64,000 nucleotides of DNA from Hyunsoonleella aquatilis (GCF_014270105.1 NZ_JACNMF010000001.1:310001-374000), one strand, 5' to 3'; counted from the first letter of the stretch, positions 34,132 to 42,911 are shown. Notes: a model not told the origin generated them from the letters alone. Made by a program: numbers and translations.

Positions 34132-35259
34132 TTATAATTTGAATTTACGGCCTTTCCAACTATATCCACCAAACAGCGATAGTAGCCCAACATGAACACT
34201 AAAAAACGGATAGAAACTAAAACTGGTCAAGAAACTAAGAAATGCTTTTTTCTGCCCAAAAAATGTGGCCGTTTTGTACAGTAGCAAAAAATCAATATTC
34301 AATTTAATTACTAAAAGATACACCCAGATTTTAAAATTGAACAGACCGGCAATGGCTAAAAATGGGAGTACTAGGGCCAAAATATTTATTAAAAGGACAA
34401 TGATGCCTGTCAATTTTCCAATCCAATTATTGTAGGCCTTGGCTTTGGACGCCCAACGGAGGCGTTGTTGCATAAGTTCATGCCAAGTGGGTTGCGGATT
34501 GGTTTTTACAATGGCCTTTTCACATTTTAAATAATGCACTTTATCTGGGAATTTTGATGTGAATTTTTCCAATAGGAAAATATCGTCGCCACTTGAAATA
34601 TTGGTGTTGCCTTCAAAACCGTTCACTTCCTGAAAAGTAGTTTTGGTATAACCAAAATTTGCCCCGTTGCATAAAAATGGTTTTTTCAGCCCAAATCCAC
34701 CAACGCCCGCTCCTTGTAAACTGAAGAGGTCCAATTGTTGAAACCTGCCCAAAAATGTTGTGCCGTCATGATACATTACAGGGCCAGCAATACATATTGA
34801 ATCGGTTTGCTGAATGAATTCGTCAAAGCATTCCAACCAGAATTTTGGTAAAACACAATCTGCATCGGTGGTAATTATCCATTCGTGCTTTGCTTTGTTT
34901 ATAGCTGTATCGATGGCATCTTTTTTTGGAGATTCGGTTTGTCTTTCATTGGCGACAATTTGGAAATTGAGAATTGCATTTTCCTCCAAAAATGTTTCAA
35001 TGATTTCTTTTGAATGGTCTTCCGAAGCATCATCCACCAAAATCACTTCAAATAGATCTTTTGGGTAATTGAGCAAACTTATGGAATGTAGTAATTTCGG
35101 CAGATTTTCAGCTTCATTTCTAAAAGGGATGACCACTGTAAATTTCGTTTTGGCGGGAACGTCTTTCAAATGAAACGATTTGACTTTGTCAAAACCCACA
35201 ATAAAACTTCCAATCAATAGCAAATAAGAAAGTACGACAATGAGGCTGAAAACAATCAT
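34132..35259 (-). CDS. Family 2 glycosyltransferase, membrane-bound
   Basis: The 375-residue enzyme has an N-terminal membrane segment, a GT-A fold (VVIPFRNEAENLPKLLHSI, ILVDDASEDHS), the metal-binding TTDADCVLP and the QQRLRW motif used by processive enzymes, then two or three C-terminal membrane segments. The substrate is unknown. It follows the flippase-like gene with one base between them, so the two are probably an operon making or exporting a surface glycolipid. Confidence 0.9.
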   Translation of the reverse strand: MIVFSLIVVLSYLLLIGSFIVGFDKVKSFHLKDVPAKTKFTVVIPFRNEAENLPKLLHSISLLNYPKDLFEVILVDDASEDHSKEIIETFLEENAILNFQIVANERQTESPKKDAIDTAINKAKHEWIITTDADCVLPKFWLECFDEFIQQTDSICIAGPVMYHDGTTFLGRFQQLDLFSLQGAGVGGFGLKKPFLCNGANFGYTKTTFQEVNGFEGNTNISSGDDIFLLEKFTSKFPDKVHYLKCEKAIVKTNPQPTWHELMQQRLRWASKAKAYNNWIGKLTGIIVLLINILALVLPFLAIAGLFNFKIWVYLLVIKLNIDFLLLYKTATFFGQKKAFLSFLTSFSFYPFFSVHVGLLSLFGGYSWKGRKFKL

Positions 35260-35260
35260 A

Positions 35261-36226
35261 TTACTCGCTTTTTGGAAGATTGAAATTCAATACATAGTAA
35301 CTGCCAAATACACTGGGGAGGGCAAAATTCAATAGCCACATGATGGTCACCGTACTTAAAATGATGAGTGGGTTGATGCCTAAAAAAGAAAACAGATAGA
35401 CGGCAACGCCACCTTTGATGACGGCATCAAAAATAAAAATTGAGGGGAGCAATGAGGCTAAAAGATACAGAGATGTAATGACCATCATAGCTTCAAAATA
35501 CGCCAAATCTGTATTGAAAATATGAAGCAATAAAAAGAACTGAAACGAAAAGATGAGATATCGGAACAATGAAAATAAAACCCCTAAACTTAATCCGTTT
35601 TTGGGATAATTAAGAACGAACTGCTTTACCTTTTCAAAAGAAAATCCTTTAATAGAAAATTCACTCTTCCGAATACCAAAACCGACAAGGGCAATCGCGA
35701 GAAAAAATATGATGAGCAATCTCCCAAACCTATAAAAGTCAATTTCGAGATGATACCGGTTCATAAAAAAACTAAGGCCAATGATACCGAAAATTACGGT
35801 TATCCCCATTTGTAATATATTACCCAATAAATTAACCATCAAAATAGATTTCCTTTTTGAGCCTTCAAAATAAATGGCTTTTGCCCCATATTCCCCAATT
35901 CTGTTAGGTGTAAATAAGGATGCCGTCAATGCCCCTAAGCTTTGTTCCATGGCTTGTTTAAAATTTAGTCTTGCGACAGGGCTTGTCAAATACTTCCATT
36001 TCAAAATTTCAAAACACCAATTAAGAATAGAAAGCAACACCAAAATAAGGGCGTTTTTACTCGATAATACCTTGTTTTCTCTAGCAAATACAATAAATTC
36101 TGAAAGATTTAAATCGGGATTGTCCGTCAATTTTTGATACACAAAATAAATGGCACCCCCAACAATGCTTAATTTAATAAGCACAAAAAAGAATTGTTTA
36201 GTTTTGTATGGAAGCGAGTTGTGCAT
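35261..36226 (-). CDS. Lysylphosphatidylglycerol synthase TM region-like (UPF0104) protein
   Basis: The 321-residue integral membrane protein has about eight helices and belongs to the YbhN/AglD/MprF transmembrane family (LNFKQAMEQSLGALTASLFTP, NRIGEYGAKAIYFE, LLASLLPSIFIFDAVIKGGVAVYLFS). Members flip or transfer lipids. It is directly upstream of the GT2 gene. Its start is close to the divergent barrel gene, whose upstream in-frame ATG at 36208 would overlap it. Confidence 0.88.
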   Translation of the reverse strand: MHNSLPYKTKQFFFVLIKLSIVGGAIYFVYQKLTDNPDLNLSEFIVFARENKVLSSKNALILVLLSILNWCFEILKWKYLTSPVARLNFKQAMEQSLGALTASLFTPNRIGEYGAKAIYFEGSKRKSILMVNLLGNILQMGITVIFGIIGLSFFMNRYHLEIDFYRFGRLLIIFFLAIALVGFGIRKSEFSIKGFSFEKVKQFVLNYPKNGLSLGVLFSLFRYLIFSFQFFLLLHIFNTDLAYFEAMMVITSLYLLASLLPSIFIFDAVIKGGVAVYLFSFLGINPLIILSTVTIMWLLNFALPSVFGSYYVLNFNLPKSE

Positions 36227-36258
36227 GTTTCGGCTTGCAAAATAACCTTAAAGTCTTT

Positions 36259-36897
36259 ATGAACCCAAAAATAAATCAACTTACCACGGTATTGCTATGG
36301 TTGTGCGTTTTGTTTTGCTGTTTTAGGACTATTGGGCAAGGTGACACCAGCACTATAAAAGGGCAAATTGCTTTAGGTGTTAGCAGTCCATCAAGTGGTG
36401 GGTTTGTGGATGGTTATGAAGGTAAGTCGATAAACTTTCCGTCCGTAAGTTTAGGGTTTCAATATATGTTTAAACCCAGACTGGGAGGTAAAATGGATTA
36501 TAATTTCAGCAGAATTTCCAATGCTTCCAGCTCGCAGGAATTTAAGTTGAACTATTCGCGAGTCAATGTGCAACTGGTGTATGACGCTTCGAGGCTCATT
36601 TCATTTTCACAACGAATTGGCACTTTTTTTCATGCGGGTCCGGGATTGTCGTTTGCAAAACCCTTGGGGAATTTTGGGGCCAACAAAACGACTTTTTTTA
36701 ATTCAATGGCCGGAGTGGAATTGCATTACGGTATTTCAGATACGTTGACTGTTTATTTGGACGGCTCTTATGTTTTTGGGTTTGGAAAAGAATTTAGTCC
36801 AATATCGGAAGGTTTCGGGTCGTTTAACGGAAACTTGCTCACTATCACTTTTGGGGTGTCCATTTCATTTAGCGGTTGTTATTTTTGTGGGGATTAA
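36259..36897 (+). CDS. Outer-membrane beta-barrel protein (porin-like)
   Basis: The ATG at 36259 is chosen because MNPKINQLTTVLLWLCVLFC forms a signal peptide; the in-frame ATG at 36208 would overlap the divergent gene. The 212-residue protein consists of alternating beta strands (YMFKPRLGGKMDYNFSRISN, FNGNLLTITFGVSISFSG), fitting an eight-stranded barrel. Ends CYFCGD, an unusual pair of Cys for an outer-membrane strand. No specific function is recognised. Confidence 0.75.
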   Translation: MNPKINQLTTVLLWLCVLFCCFRTIGQGDTSTIKGQIALGVSSPSSGGFVDGYEGKSINFPSVSLGFQYMFKPRLGGKMDYNFSRISNASSSQEFKLNYSRVNVQLVYDASRLISFSQRIGTFFHAGPGLSFAKPLGNFGANKTTFFNSMAGVELHYGISDTLTVYLDGSYVFGFGKEFSPISEGFGSFNGNLLTITFGVSISFSGCYFCGD

Positions 36898-36900
36898 GAG

Positions 36901-37063
36901 AGAGGCTGTTTAAAAATATGTCAATTATTTTTTTATGTCCTTTTTTGCGTCCTTTGTCGTTAAAATTTTAGACCGTAACTTTGGCTATGCTGGAAAATTT
37001 TGCCTAACAGCCCATCAAAAATGAACTGTAAAAATTATAATCACACATTTCTAAACAGCCTCT
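36901..37063. mobile_element. 163-bp MITE-like element carrying a promoter
   Basis: The ends are a perfect 12-bp inverted repeat (AGAGGCTGTTTA at 36901-36912; TAAACAGCCTCT at 37052-37063), of a kind seen at IS termini. No coding capacity. The element stops one base before the ruvC ATG and contains a full Bacteroidota promoter (see 36953-36983). It looks like a miniature inverted-repeat element that has become the ruvC promoter region. Confidence 0.65.
36953..36983 (+). promoter_or_regulatory. Promoter TTTG-N19-TAACTTTG inside the element
   Basis: TTTG at 36953-36956 and TAACTTTG at 36976-36983, separated by 19 bases, match the Bacteroidota consensus exactly. It points toward ruvC (ATG 37065), giving a leader of about 75 bases. 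Confidence 0.65.
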
Positions 37064-37064
37064 T

Positions 37065-37652
37065 ATGAAAGAGAAAATCATTTTAGGCATTGACCCTGGT
37101 ACTACCATTATGGGTTTTGGACTTATAAAAGTGGAGGGGAAAACCATGCAGTTTATGCAGCTGAACGAGCTGGATTTAAAAAAATACGACGACCATTACC
37201 TGAAATTAAAATTGATTTTTGAGCGTACTGTCGAACTTATCGATACCCACCATCCCGACGAAATAGCGATTGAAGCGCCTTTTTATGGCAAAAACGTACA
37301 AAGTATGTTAAAACTGGGCAGAGCACAAGGCGTAGCCATGGCGGCCGGATTGAGCCGACAGATACCCATTACCGAATATCTTCCTAAAAAAATTAAAATG
37401 GCCATCACAGGCAATGGAAATGCAAGCAAAGAGCAGGTGGCAAAAATGCTCCAAAGTTTATTGGGGCTTAAAACGCTTCCAAAGAATTTGGATGCCACCG
37501 ATGGATTGGCCGCCGCAGTTTGCCATTTTTATAATTCCGGTAGAGTTGAGGTGGGGAAGAGTTATTCTGGATGGAGTGCTTTTGTGAAGCAGAATCCGCA
37601 AAAAATAAGCCCCCTATCCCCCAAAGGGGGAATAAAACAGCCTAATAAATGA
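37065..37652 (+). CDS. ruvC: Holliday junction endonuclease RuvC
   Basis: RuvC resolves Holliday junctions as a dimer with RuvAB. Residues 1-160 are canonical: catalytic Asp in ILGIDPGTT, Glu in [11 protein letters not shown], and the late Asp pair in [14 protein letters not shown]. The last 20 or so residues ([19 protein letters not shown]) are encoded by a palindromic repeat (37607-37631) and are probably not functional. The stop overlaps the hemW start by four bases (ATGA). The gene is bounded by a MITE-like element on its 5' side and by a repeat on its 3' side. Confidence 0.93.
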   Translation: MKEKIILGIDPGTTIMGFGLIKVEGKTMQFMQLNELDLKKYDDHYLKLKLIFERTVELIDTHHPDEIAIEAPFYGKNVQSMLKLGRAQGVAMAAGLSRQIPITEYLPKKIKMAITGNGNASKEQVAKMLQSLLGLKTLPKNLDATDGLAAAVCHFYNSGRVEVGKSYSGWSAFVKQNPQKISPLSPKGGIKQPNK

Positions 37653-37712
37653 GTATGAGTGAGAGTTCCTCCCCCATGGGGAGGCTAGGAGGGGCTTTGG
37701 GTTTAGGAGGGG
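37607..37712. repeat. Palindromic intergenic repeat across the ruvC/hemW junction
   Basis: Left arm AAGCCCCCTATCCCCC + AAAGGGGGA (37607-37631). The right arm (37669-37697) is the imperfect reverse complement (CCTCCCCCATGGGGAGG, then CTAGGAGGGGCTT). GC-rich hairpins stand out from the AT-rich surroundings. It encodes the RuvC tail and the HemW N-terminal extension, so it must have inserted at an overlapping stop/start. Confidence 0.7.
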
Positions 37713-38836
37713 CCGGAATCTACATCCACATACCCTTCTGCAAACAAGCGTGCCATTATTGCGATTTTCATTTTTCAACGTCATTAAAAAAGAAGGATGA
37801 ATTAATTCAATGTTTGGCCAAAGAAATCGAATTGCGAAAGGATGAATTGGGAGGAGAAACTGTTGAAACCATTTACTTCGGGGGAGGTACACCGTCTTTA
37901 TTGTCGAATGACGAATTACGGTTTTTGATTGATACGGTTTACAAAAATTTTGAGGTTAGTGAAACCCCCGAAATCACTCTCGAAGCCAATCCCGACGATT
38001 TGTCCGATGAGCAAATAAACGAACTAACGACTACTCGGATAAACAGACTAAGCATTGGTGTCCAATCCTTTTTTGAGCGAGACTTAAAACTGATGAACCG
38101 AGCCCACAATGCTGAAGAAGCTAAAAATTGCCTATCGGAAGCCATCAAATCTTTCGAAAATATTTCCATCGATTTGATTTACGGCATTCCCGGGTTGTCC
38201 AATAATGAATGGATTTCAAATATTGAAAAAGCACTATCTTTTAAAGTACCGCATATTTCGGCTTATGCCTTGACCGTTGAACCAAAAACGGCACTGGCCT
38301 CATTCATAAAAAAAGGCATTGTTGACAATGTGGACGACGATTTGGCGCATGAGCAATACAATATTTTGGTTGATAAATTGCAGGCGGAAGGTTTTATCAA
38401 TTATGAACTGTCCAATTTCGGTAAGCCCAATTATTTTAGCAAAAACAATTCGGCATATTGGCTGGGAAACCCCTATTTGGGCATTGGGCCTTCGGCACAT
38501 TCCTTTAATGGTGACCAGCGTAGTTGGAATGTGTCCAATAATACAAAATACATCAAAGCCATTCAAAATGGCGAATTACCGCAAGAGATTGAGACCCTAT
38601 CAAAGCGAGACCGTTTTAACGAATATGTGATGACCGGTTTGCGCACGATTTGTGGCGTTTCCTTGAAAAAAGTGGAACAGGATTTTGGTTTGGATTACAA
38701 AAAATACCTTTTGGAGCAGTCAGAAATTTATATTGACGAACATTTATTGTATATTGATGGAGCTAAATTATTAACCACAAAAAAAGGTAAATTTTTGAGC
38801 GATGGTATCGCTTCGCACCTTTTTAAAATCACCTAA
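37649..38836 (+). CDS. hemW: Radical SAM heme chaperone HemW (coproporphyrinogen oxidase-like)
   Basis: The 395-residue protein has the HemW pattern: [20 protein letters not shown] with CxxxCxxC, the [13 protein letters not shown] loop, [15 protein letters not shown] and [18 protein letters not shown]. It lacks the extra Cys of true coproporphyrinogen dehydrogenases and is thought to deliver heme. Normal HemW starts just before GIYIHIPFC, but here the frame begins [21 protein letters not shown], encoded by the repeat. The true start could be ATG 37649, 37655 or 37676. Confidence 0.9.
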   Translation: MSMSESSSPMGRLGGALGLGGAGIYIHIPFCKQACHYCDFHFSTSLKKKDELIQCLAKEIELRKDELGGETVETIYFGGGTPSLLSNDELRFLIDTVYKNFEVSETPEITLEANPDDLSDEQINELTTTRINRLSIGVQSFFERDLKLMNRAHNAEEAKNCLSEAIKSFENISIDLIYGIPGLSNNEWISNIEKALSFKVPHISAYALTVEPKTALASFIKKGIVDNVDDDLAHEQYNILVDKLQAEGFINYELSNFGKPNYFSKNNSAYWLGNPYLGIGPSAHSFNGDQRSWNVSNNTKYIKAIQNGELPQEIETLSKRDRFNEYVMTGLRTICGVSLKKVEQDFGLDYKKYLLEQSEIYIDEHLLYIDGAKLLTTKKGKFLSDGIASHLFKIT

Positions 38837-38838
38837 AT

Positions 38839-39588
38839 TTGATTGCTACCGTACAATACAATTCCAGAAAACTGCAGATAGATTTGTCCAAACCCTTGGA
38901 TATTTCCATTCCGGTAAGCGATAGACAGGATAATGTAAACGCATGGTATATAGATAAACCCAGTGTTGAGCCTGTAAGAGAAGGCGAGTGGGTGGCTACC
39001 GTAAAAGATGGGGCTTGTATCAATTTTAATAATATAAAATTCAATCCACATTCGCATGGGACGCATACCGAATGTGTAGGGCATATTACGGAAAAAGTAC
39101 ACTCGATAAACCAAAATTTAAACCAGTTTTTCTTTTTGGCCGAAGTGATTACTGTGGCACCAGAGAACTATATGAAAGATAAAGTGATTTCCAAAAAGCA
39201 GCTCCAATTTGCATTGGGAAACAAAAAAAGGGACGCTGTGATTTTGCGCACCATGCCCAATACCAGGGAAAAATTAACCCGACAACATTCCAATACCAAC
39301 TGGCCGTATCTGCTGAAAGAGGCGGTGGAGTTTTTGGTAAGCAAAGGCATCAAACACCTTTTGATAGACACTCCGAGTATTGATAGGGAAAAGGACGAAT
39401 GTGAACTAGTGGGACACAATGTCTTTTGGAATACATCGGGGAAATTACGGATGGATGCTACGATAACAGAGTTTATTTATGTGGATAACAGGATAAAGGA
39501 TGGGGAATATTTCTTGAATTTACAGGTAGCTCCTTTTGAAAATGATGCCTCACCAAGTCGTCCTGTATTATTTGAAGTGATAGATTAA
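38839..39588 (+). CDS. Cyclase-family protein (second)
   Basis: The 249-residue member of the kynurenine-formamidase-like fold begins at TTG 38839. The metal motif is PHSHGTHTECVGHI, with Glu where the operon copy at 18995 has Asp, plus LLIDTPSIDREKDECELVGH. A different subgroup from the copy in the sugar-acid operon. It is only 2 bases after hemW and overlaps the DUF4230 gene start by one base, so it is in the same transcript. The substrate is unknown. Confidence 0.85.
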   Translation: MIATVQYNSRKLQIDLSKPLDISIPVSDRQDNVNAWYIDKPSVEPVREGEWVATVKDGACINFNNIKFNPHSHGTHTECVGHITEKVHSINQNLNQFFFLAEVITVAPENYMKDKVISKKQLQFALGNKKRDAVILRTMPNTREKLTRQHSNTNWPYLLKEAVEFLVSKGIKHLLIDTPSIDREKDECELVGHNVFWNTSGKLRMDATITEFIYVDNRIKDGEYFLNLQVAPFENDASPSRPVLFEVID

Positions 39589-40196
39589 TGGAAGTATTTA
39601 TTGCAATTATCATAGCAATTTTGGTCACACTTGGGGTGGTTACCGTTGTGAAATCCTTCAGAAAAAAACAATTGATTAATGCACAGTCCACTATCCTTCT
39701 AAATAAGATCAAAAAGGTGTGCAAGTTTATTACGGTGGAGGGGGATTTTGCCGAGATCTACCACTACGAGGACGTTAAGCAAAAGTTTTTAAAGCTGATT
39801 ACAAGTAAAAAGAAAGCTTTGGTGGTGGTTAACGCAAAGGCACATGTGGGGTACGATTTGTCCAAAATTCATTTGAAAGCTGATAATGATAAAAGGAAAA
39901 TTATCTTAGAGCATTTTCCACAACCCGAGGTTTTATCTATTGAAACTAATTTGAACTATTACGACAAAAGCGACGGGTATTTTAATAAGTTTGAAGCCAA
40001 CGATTTAACCGATTTGCACAATGAAGCCAAGTTGCATATTCGGGATAAAATTCCTGAAAGCGGGCTCATTGAAATAGCACAGCAGGAAGCCTTGGAAACT
40101 ATTTTGCTAATTGAAACCATTGTGGAAACCATTGGCTGGAAGCTGGATTACTCGTCTTTAAAAATCGAAGACAAAGAAGTTAAAAAACTGGAGTAA
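39588..40196 (+). CDS. DUF4230-family protein
   Basis: The 202-residue protein has an N-terminal membrane anchor (MEVFIAIIIAILVTLGVVTVV), then the DUF4230 core (CKFITVEGDFAEIYHYED, KKALVVVNAKAHVGYDLSKI, IPESGLIEIAQQEALE). Function unknown; Flavobacteria often carry it near hemW and related housekeeping genes. It is translationally coupled to the upstream cyclase gene. Confidence 0.85.
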   Translation: MEVFIAIIIAILVTLGVVTVVKSFRKKQLINAQSTILLNKIKKVCKFITVEGDFAEIYHYEDVKQKFLKLITSKKKALVVVNAKAHVGYDLSKIHLKADNDKRKIILEHFPQPEVLSIETNLNYYDKSDGYFNKFEANDLTDLHNEAKLHIRDKIPESGLIEIAQQEALETILLIETIVETIGWKLDYSSLKIEDKEVKKLE

Positions 40197-40197
40197 G

Positions 40198-40566
40198 GTG
40201 GACATAGAACAGATCAGAATACATTGCTTGAGTAAAAAAGGCGCCACAGAAAGTTTTCCATTTGATGAAAGCACGTTGGTTTTTAAAGTGTTGACTAAAA
40301 TGTTTTTGATGGCCCCATTAAGCCGGTGGGATAAGGGCGAGAATACCATCACTTTGAAATGCGATCCAGAATACACCGAACAACTTCGAGCCGATTACGA
40401 AAGTATTTATGCAGGCCCCTACGTCAGCAACAAACATTGGAATACCATCGATATTTACAAAGGCGAATTAAAACCATTGTTTATCAAAGAGTTAATGGAC
40501 CATTCCTATGACATGGTGGTAAAAGGCATGACCAAAAAAATGCGGGAAGAGCTTCAAAATTCCTAA
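40198..40566 (+). CDS. MmcQ/YjbR-family DNA-binding-like protein
   Basis: The 122-residue protein starts at GTG one base after the DUF4230 stop. The YjbR/CyaY-like fold shows IRIHCLSKKGATESFPFDE, VFKVLTKMFLMAPLSRWD, TLKCDPEYTEQLRADY and SNKHWNTIDI near the end. Some family members bind DNA in structural work, but the biological role is uncertain. It is the last gene of the ruvC-hemW transcript. Confidence 0.88.
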   Translation: MDIEQIRIHCLSKKGATESFPFDESTLVFKVLTKMFLMAPLSRWDKGENTITLKCDPEYTEQLRADYESIYAGPYVSNKHWNTIDIYKGELKPLFIKELMDHSYDMVVKGMTKKMREELQNS

Positions 40567-40945
40567 AACCGCCTAGCTTTGTTGAAGCGACCGTTTTTTT
40601 ATTGTATATTTAGATACTCTCAATTCTCCATCACATTTTAATAGCACCAGAATTTAGCCCCCAATCTTAATGTTACGTGAGTTCGAAATGGATTTTGCGG
40701 ACAGGTTTCGCTGTTTGAGGTTTTTCGAAACCCTTGGCTAGTTTGTCCCGCGTTAGGGATTGCAGTGGAAATCCCACAGCGGAGTCAAGATTGCTATAGG
40801 GACGGAGCGAGGAATTGGAACGGAAAGCCCGACCCTCCCGATAGCTATCGGGAGTGGGTAACGCCCAAATGAAGAAATCAGTTTCGAAATCAGGTTAAAG
40901 TAGAGTGTGATTAATCAATATATTAACTTTAATTTTTTACTAATT
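40567..40945. other. Intergenic region holding a structured repeat
   Basis: Besides the folded element at 40750-40864, the gap contains a perfect hairpin with a TTCG loop, GGTTT-TTCG-AAACC (near 40720-40733). No open frame of interest is seen. The final 60 bases lead into the exported protein gene. Confidence 0.5.
40750..40864 (+). repeat. Structured repeat, possible small RNA element
   Basis: A closing stem GCGTTA (40750-40755) / TAACGC (40859-40864) brackets a hairpin GGGATT / AATCCC (40756-40775) and a perfect 20-bp palindrome CTCCCGATAG + its complement (40835-40854). This looks like a multibranched RNA or a recurring flavobacterial repeat. The 18-bp core of the palindrome recurs at 55616-55633 in front of tRNA-Leu. 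Strand is uncertain. Confidence 0.5.
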
Positions 40946-41770
40946 ATGAAAACTACCAACCAATTTTATGCAGTGCTTTTTGTATTGCTGATGGCTCCTG
41001 CCACATTTTTTACACAAGATGAAAAAGAGGCACCCCGCCCGCAGTACATTACGATGACCACCATGCACTGGAACATGGACATGGAGGATTTTGACATGGA
41101 CGAGTGGAAGGCCGTTGAAAAGGAATACTTGGACAAGGTAACGGCCAAAAATGAGCATGTAATGGCCTCTTCCTTTTATATGCACCAAATGACGCCTGAC
41201 AATCGGGAGCTGGTGTATGTAAGGGTCTATGCTTCTTGGGCTGATATTGAAAAGGCCCAAATGCGAAATGGGGAGCTGGAAGAAGAAGGCTGGCCGGATG
41301 AGGAGGCTAGAGAGGCTTATATGAAGAAACGTAATGCATATTATTCCAATTATCACTCCGATGAGATATATGCCACTTTACCATTGGTGAAACGGGTACA
41401 AGATGCTTCAAAGGATATGATTTGTTATGTTAGGACATCGCATTTGGCGTTTCCGGATGATGGGGATAATGATGAAATCAAAAAGGTGATGACTGATGAT
41501 TTTAATAAAATGATAAAAGACAACCCATTGATTAAGGGGTATTATCCGCACAGACACGCTTGGGGCAGTGATGGAAGGGAAATAATGGAGGCCTACTTTT
41601 TGGATTCGATGACGGATTTAGATAAAATATTTAAAGGTCTCGGAGAAGCTATAGAGAAAGCATACCCGGATGAAGTGGATAGGAAAAAGCGGGAAGAGGT
41701 GCTCCAAAAGTATTTTACCGGAGTGCACGGGGATGCTATTTATAGATTTGTAGCTGGTTTGTCGAAATAA
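40946..41770 (+). CDS. Exported protein of unknown function
   Basis: ATG 40946 is chosen because MKTTNQFYAVLFVLLMAPAT is a signal peptide; an in-frame upstream start at 40907 adds only a poor extension. The 274-residue protein is rich in Glu, Asp, Lys, Trp and Tyr (TTMHWNMDMEDFDMDEWKAV), without known motif. It is probably periplasmic. It converges with a small gene across a shared terminator. Confidence 0.7.
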   Translation: MKTTNQFYAVLFVLLMAPATFFTQDEKEAPRPQYITMTTMHWNMDMEDFDMDEWKAVEKEYLDKVTAKNEHVMASSFYMHQMTPDNRELVYVRVYASWADIEKAQMRNGELEEEGWPDEEAREAYMKKRNAYYSNYHSDEIYATLPLVKRVQDASKDMICYVRTSHLAFPDDGDNDEIKKVMTDDFNKMIKDNPLIKGYYPHRHAWGSDGREIMEAYFLDSMTDLDKIFKGLGEAIEKAYPDEVDRKKREEVLQKYFTGVHGDAIYRFVAGLSK

Positions 41771-41787
41771 TTTTTGCTTAGGTATAT

Positions 41788-41816
41788 AAAAAGGACACTT
41801 TTTAAGTGTCCTTTTT
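41788..41816. terminator. Bidirectional terminator
   Basis: AAAAA GGACACTT-TTT-AAGTGTCC TTTTTTTT: a perfect stem with an A run on the left and a T run on the right, serving the convergent genes on both strands. It overlaps the stop codon of the small membrane protein. Confidence 0.85.
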
Positions 41817-41939
41817 TTTGAAAAGCCCCAGACCAAAGGGAAACATAAATACCAAAAAGAGATATCTGCCCGTAATCAATCCGTAAATGGTGATGCCGGC
41901 CAGAATGACCATCAGTATAACTTTGTAGCTATATTTCAT
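41802..41939 (-). CDS. 45-residue membrane protein
   Basis: ATG at 41939, stop at 41802-41804. The sequence runs MKYSYKVILMVILAGITIYG through two hydrophobic stretches (LITGRYLFLVFMFPFGLGLF) to KKKDT. Two short helices with a Gly-Arg turn and a basic tail make it a plausible inner-membrane protein. I recall similar unnamed 45-residue proteins from Flavobacteria. Function unknown. Confidence 0.65.
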   Translation of the reverse strand: MKYSYKVILMVILAGITIYGLITGRYLFLVFMFPFGLGLFKKKDT

Positions 41940-41986
41940 AGGGCAAAAATAATTGTCTATTTTCAAAATATAAAATACCTATCCCA

Positions 41987-42268
41987 ATGTTAGAAATTAG
42001 ACCCACTTGCGAAAACTGTAACAAGGCCCTGCCTTTTGATGCCGAAGATGCCATGATCTGCACATTTGAATGTACCTTTTGCTGGGAATGTGCAGAAACG
42101 GTTTTAAAACAGGTTTGCCCAAACTGTGGTGGTAATTTTGAAAAGCGTCCTATTCGGCCAGAGCATTTGTTGGAGAAGTATCCGGTTTCTGAGGTGGTGG
42201 TTTATAAGCCGATTGACATTAAAAAGCATCAAAAACAGTATCCTCAGGGCACTAAAAGAATTGCTTAA
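41987..42268 (+). CDS. DUF1272-family Cys-rich protein
   Basis: The 93-residue protein has the DUF1272 zinc-binding pattern: LEIRPTCENCNKALPFDAED, MICTFECTFCWECAE and CPNCGGNFEKRP. Eight Cys form two likely zinc sites. The family is small and uncharacterised. Its stop overlaps the stop of the convergent NTF2-like gene. Confidence 0.92.
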   Translation: MLEIRPTCENCNKALPFDAEDAMICTFECTFCWECAETVLKQVCPNCGGNFEKRPIRPEHLLEKYPVSEVVVYKPIDIKKHQKQYPQGTKRIA

Positions 42269-42696
42269 ACCGAAGTATCCGCAATAATCTTCCACTCACC
42301 ATTAATTTTCTTAAATACCAACATAAAAATACCGTCGGCATTGCCAATGTCGCGCTTAATATGATACTCGCCAAAAACATAATAGGCATCCGTAGCGATT
42401 TTGTTGATGGCATTTATTTTAAAGCTCAACTTTCCGGTATATGCTGCGGTGGGGTAATAGGTTTGGTAATGATCCAAGGTTTCGTGCCATCCGTAGGTAA
42501 CACCTTTTTTTCCATAGTAAGCAAGGGAGTCGCTTTTCCAGTAGCTGTCCATAAAGCCCTCAATATCGTTATTGGACCATGCCATACGTGCGTTTTTTAA
42601 TACTTTGTTGATGGCCTTGGTGTCTTCGTTTTCTGGGGTCTGTGCATAAGATATGCTGAAAATTAGCAGACAAAAAAGTGTAACTATTTTTTTCAT
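42265..42696 (-). CDS. NTF2-like (SnoaL/DUF4440-type) exported protein
   Basis: The 143-residue protein has a signal peptide (MKKIVTLFCLLIFSISYAQ) followed by an NTF2-like cone fold: ALNKVLKN-type first helix (INKVLKNARMAWSNNDIEGFMDSYW), YGWHETLDHYQTYYPT and FKKINGEWKIIADTSV at the end. No conserved catalytic set can be assigned. It is transcribed alone. Confidence 0.85.
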   Translation of the reverse strand: MKKIVTLFCLLIFSISYAQTPENEDTKAINKVLKNARMAWSNNDIEGFMDSYWKSDSLAYYGKKGVTYGWHETLDHYQTYYPTAAYTGKLSFKINAINKIATDAYYVFGEYHIKRDIGNADGIFMLVFKKINGEWKIIADTSV

Positions 42697-42810
42697 TGTT
42701 GTAGGTTTTTCAAAAGTAAAACTAGGCTAAAATAATCAAATATTATGCTAAACTTGCTACTCGTCGATGAAATTGACACCGACTGATTTTTCAACTAGAG
42801 TAAAAACCAA

Positions 42811-42822
42811 TTTGTCGATTAA
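42811..42822 (+). promoter_or_regulatory. TTTGTCGATTAA motif before the STAS gene
   Basis: Twelve bases similar to TTTGTCGAGTAA at 12058 and TTTGTCGAGTATT at 24489, about 100 bases before the STAS gene. Possible shared operator; weak evidence alone. Confidence 0.25.
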
Positions 42823-42911
42823 TTGTTGCGTAATCAAATTTACTTTTTATATTTACGTCATATTCAGACTATTAATAGCCCAAATTTATTGTCGAACTAA
42901 TATCATTTATA

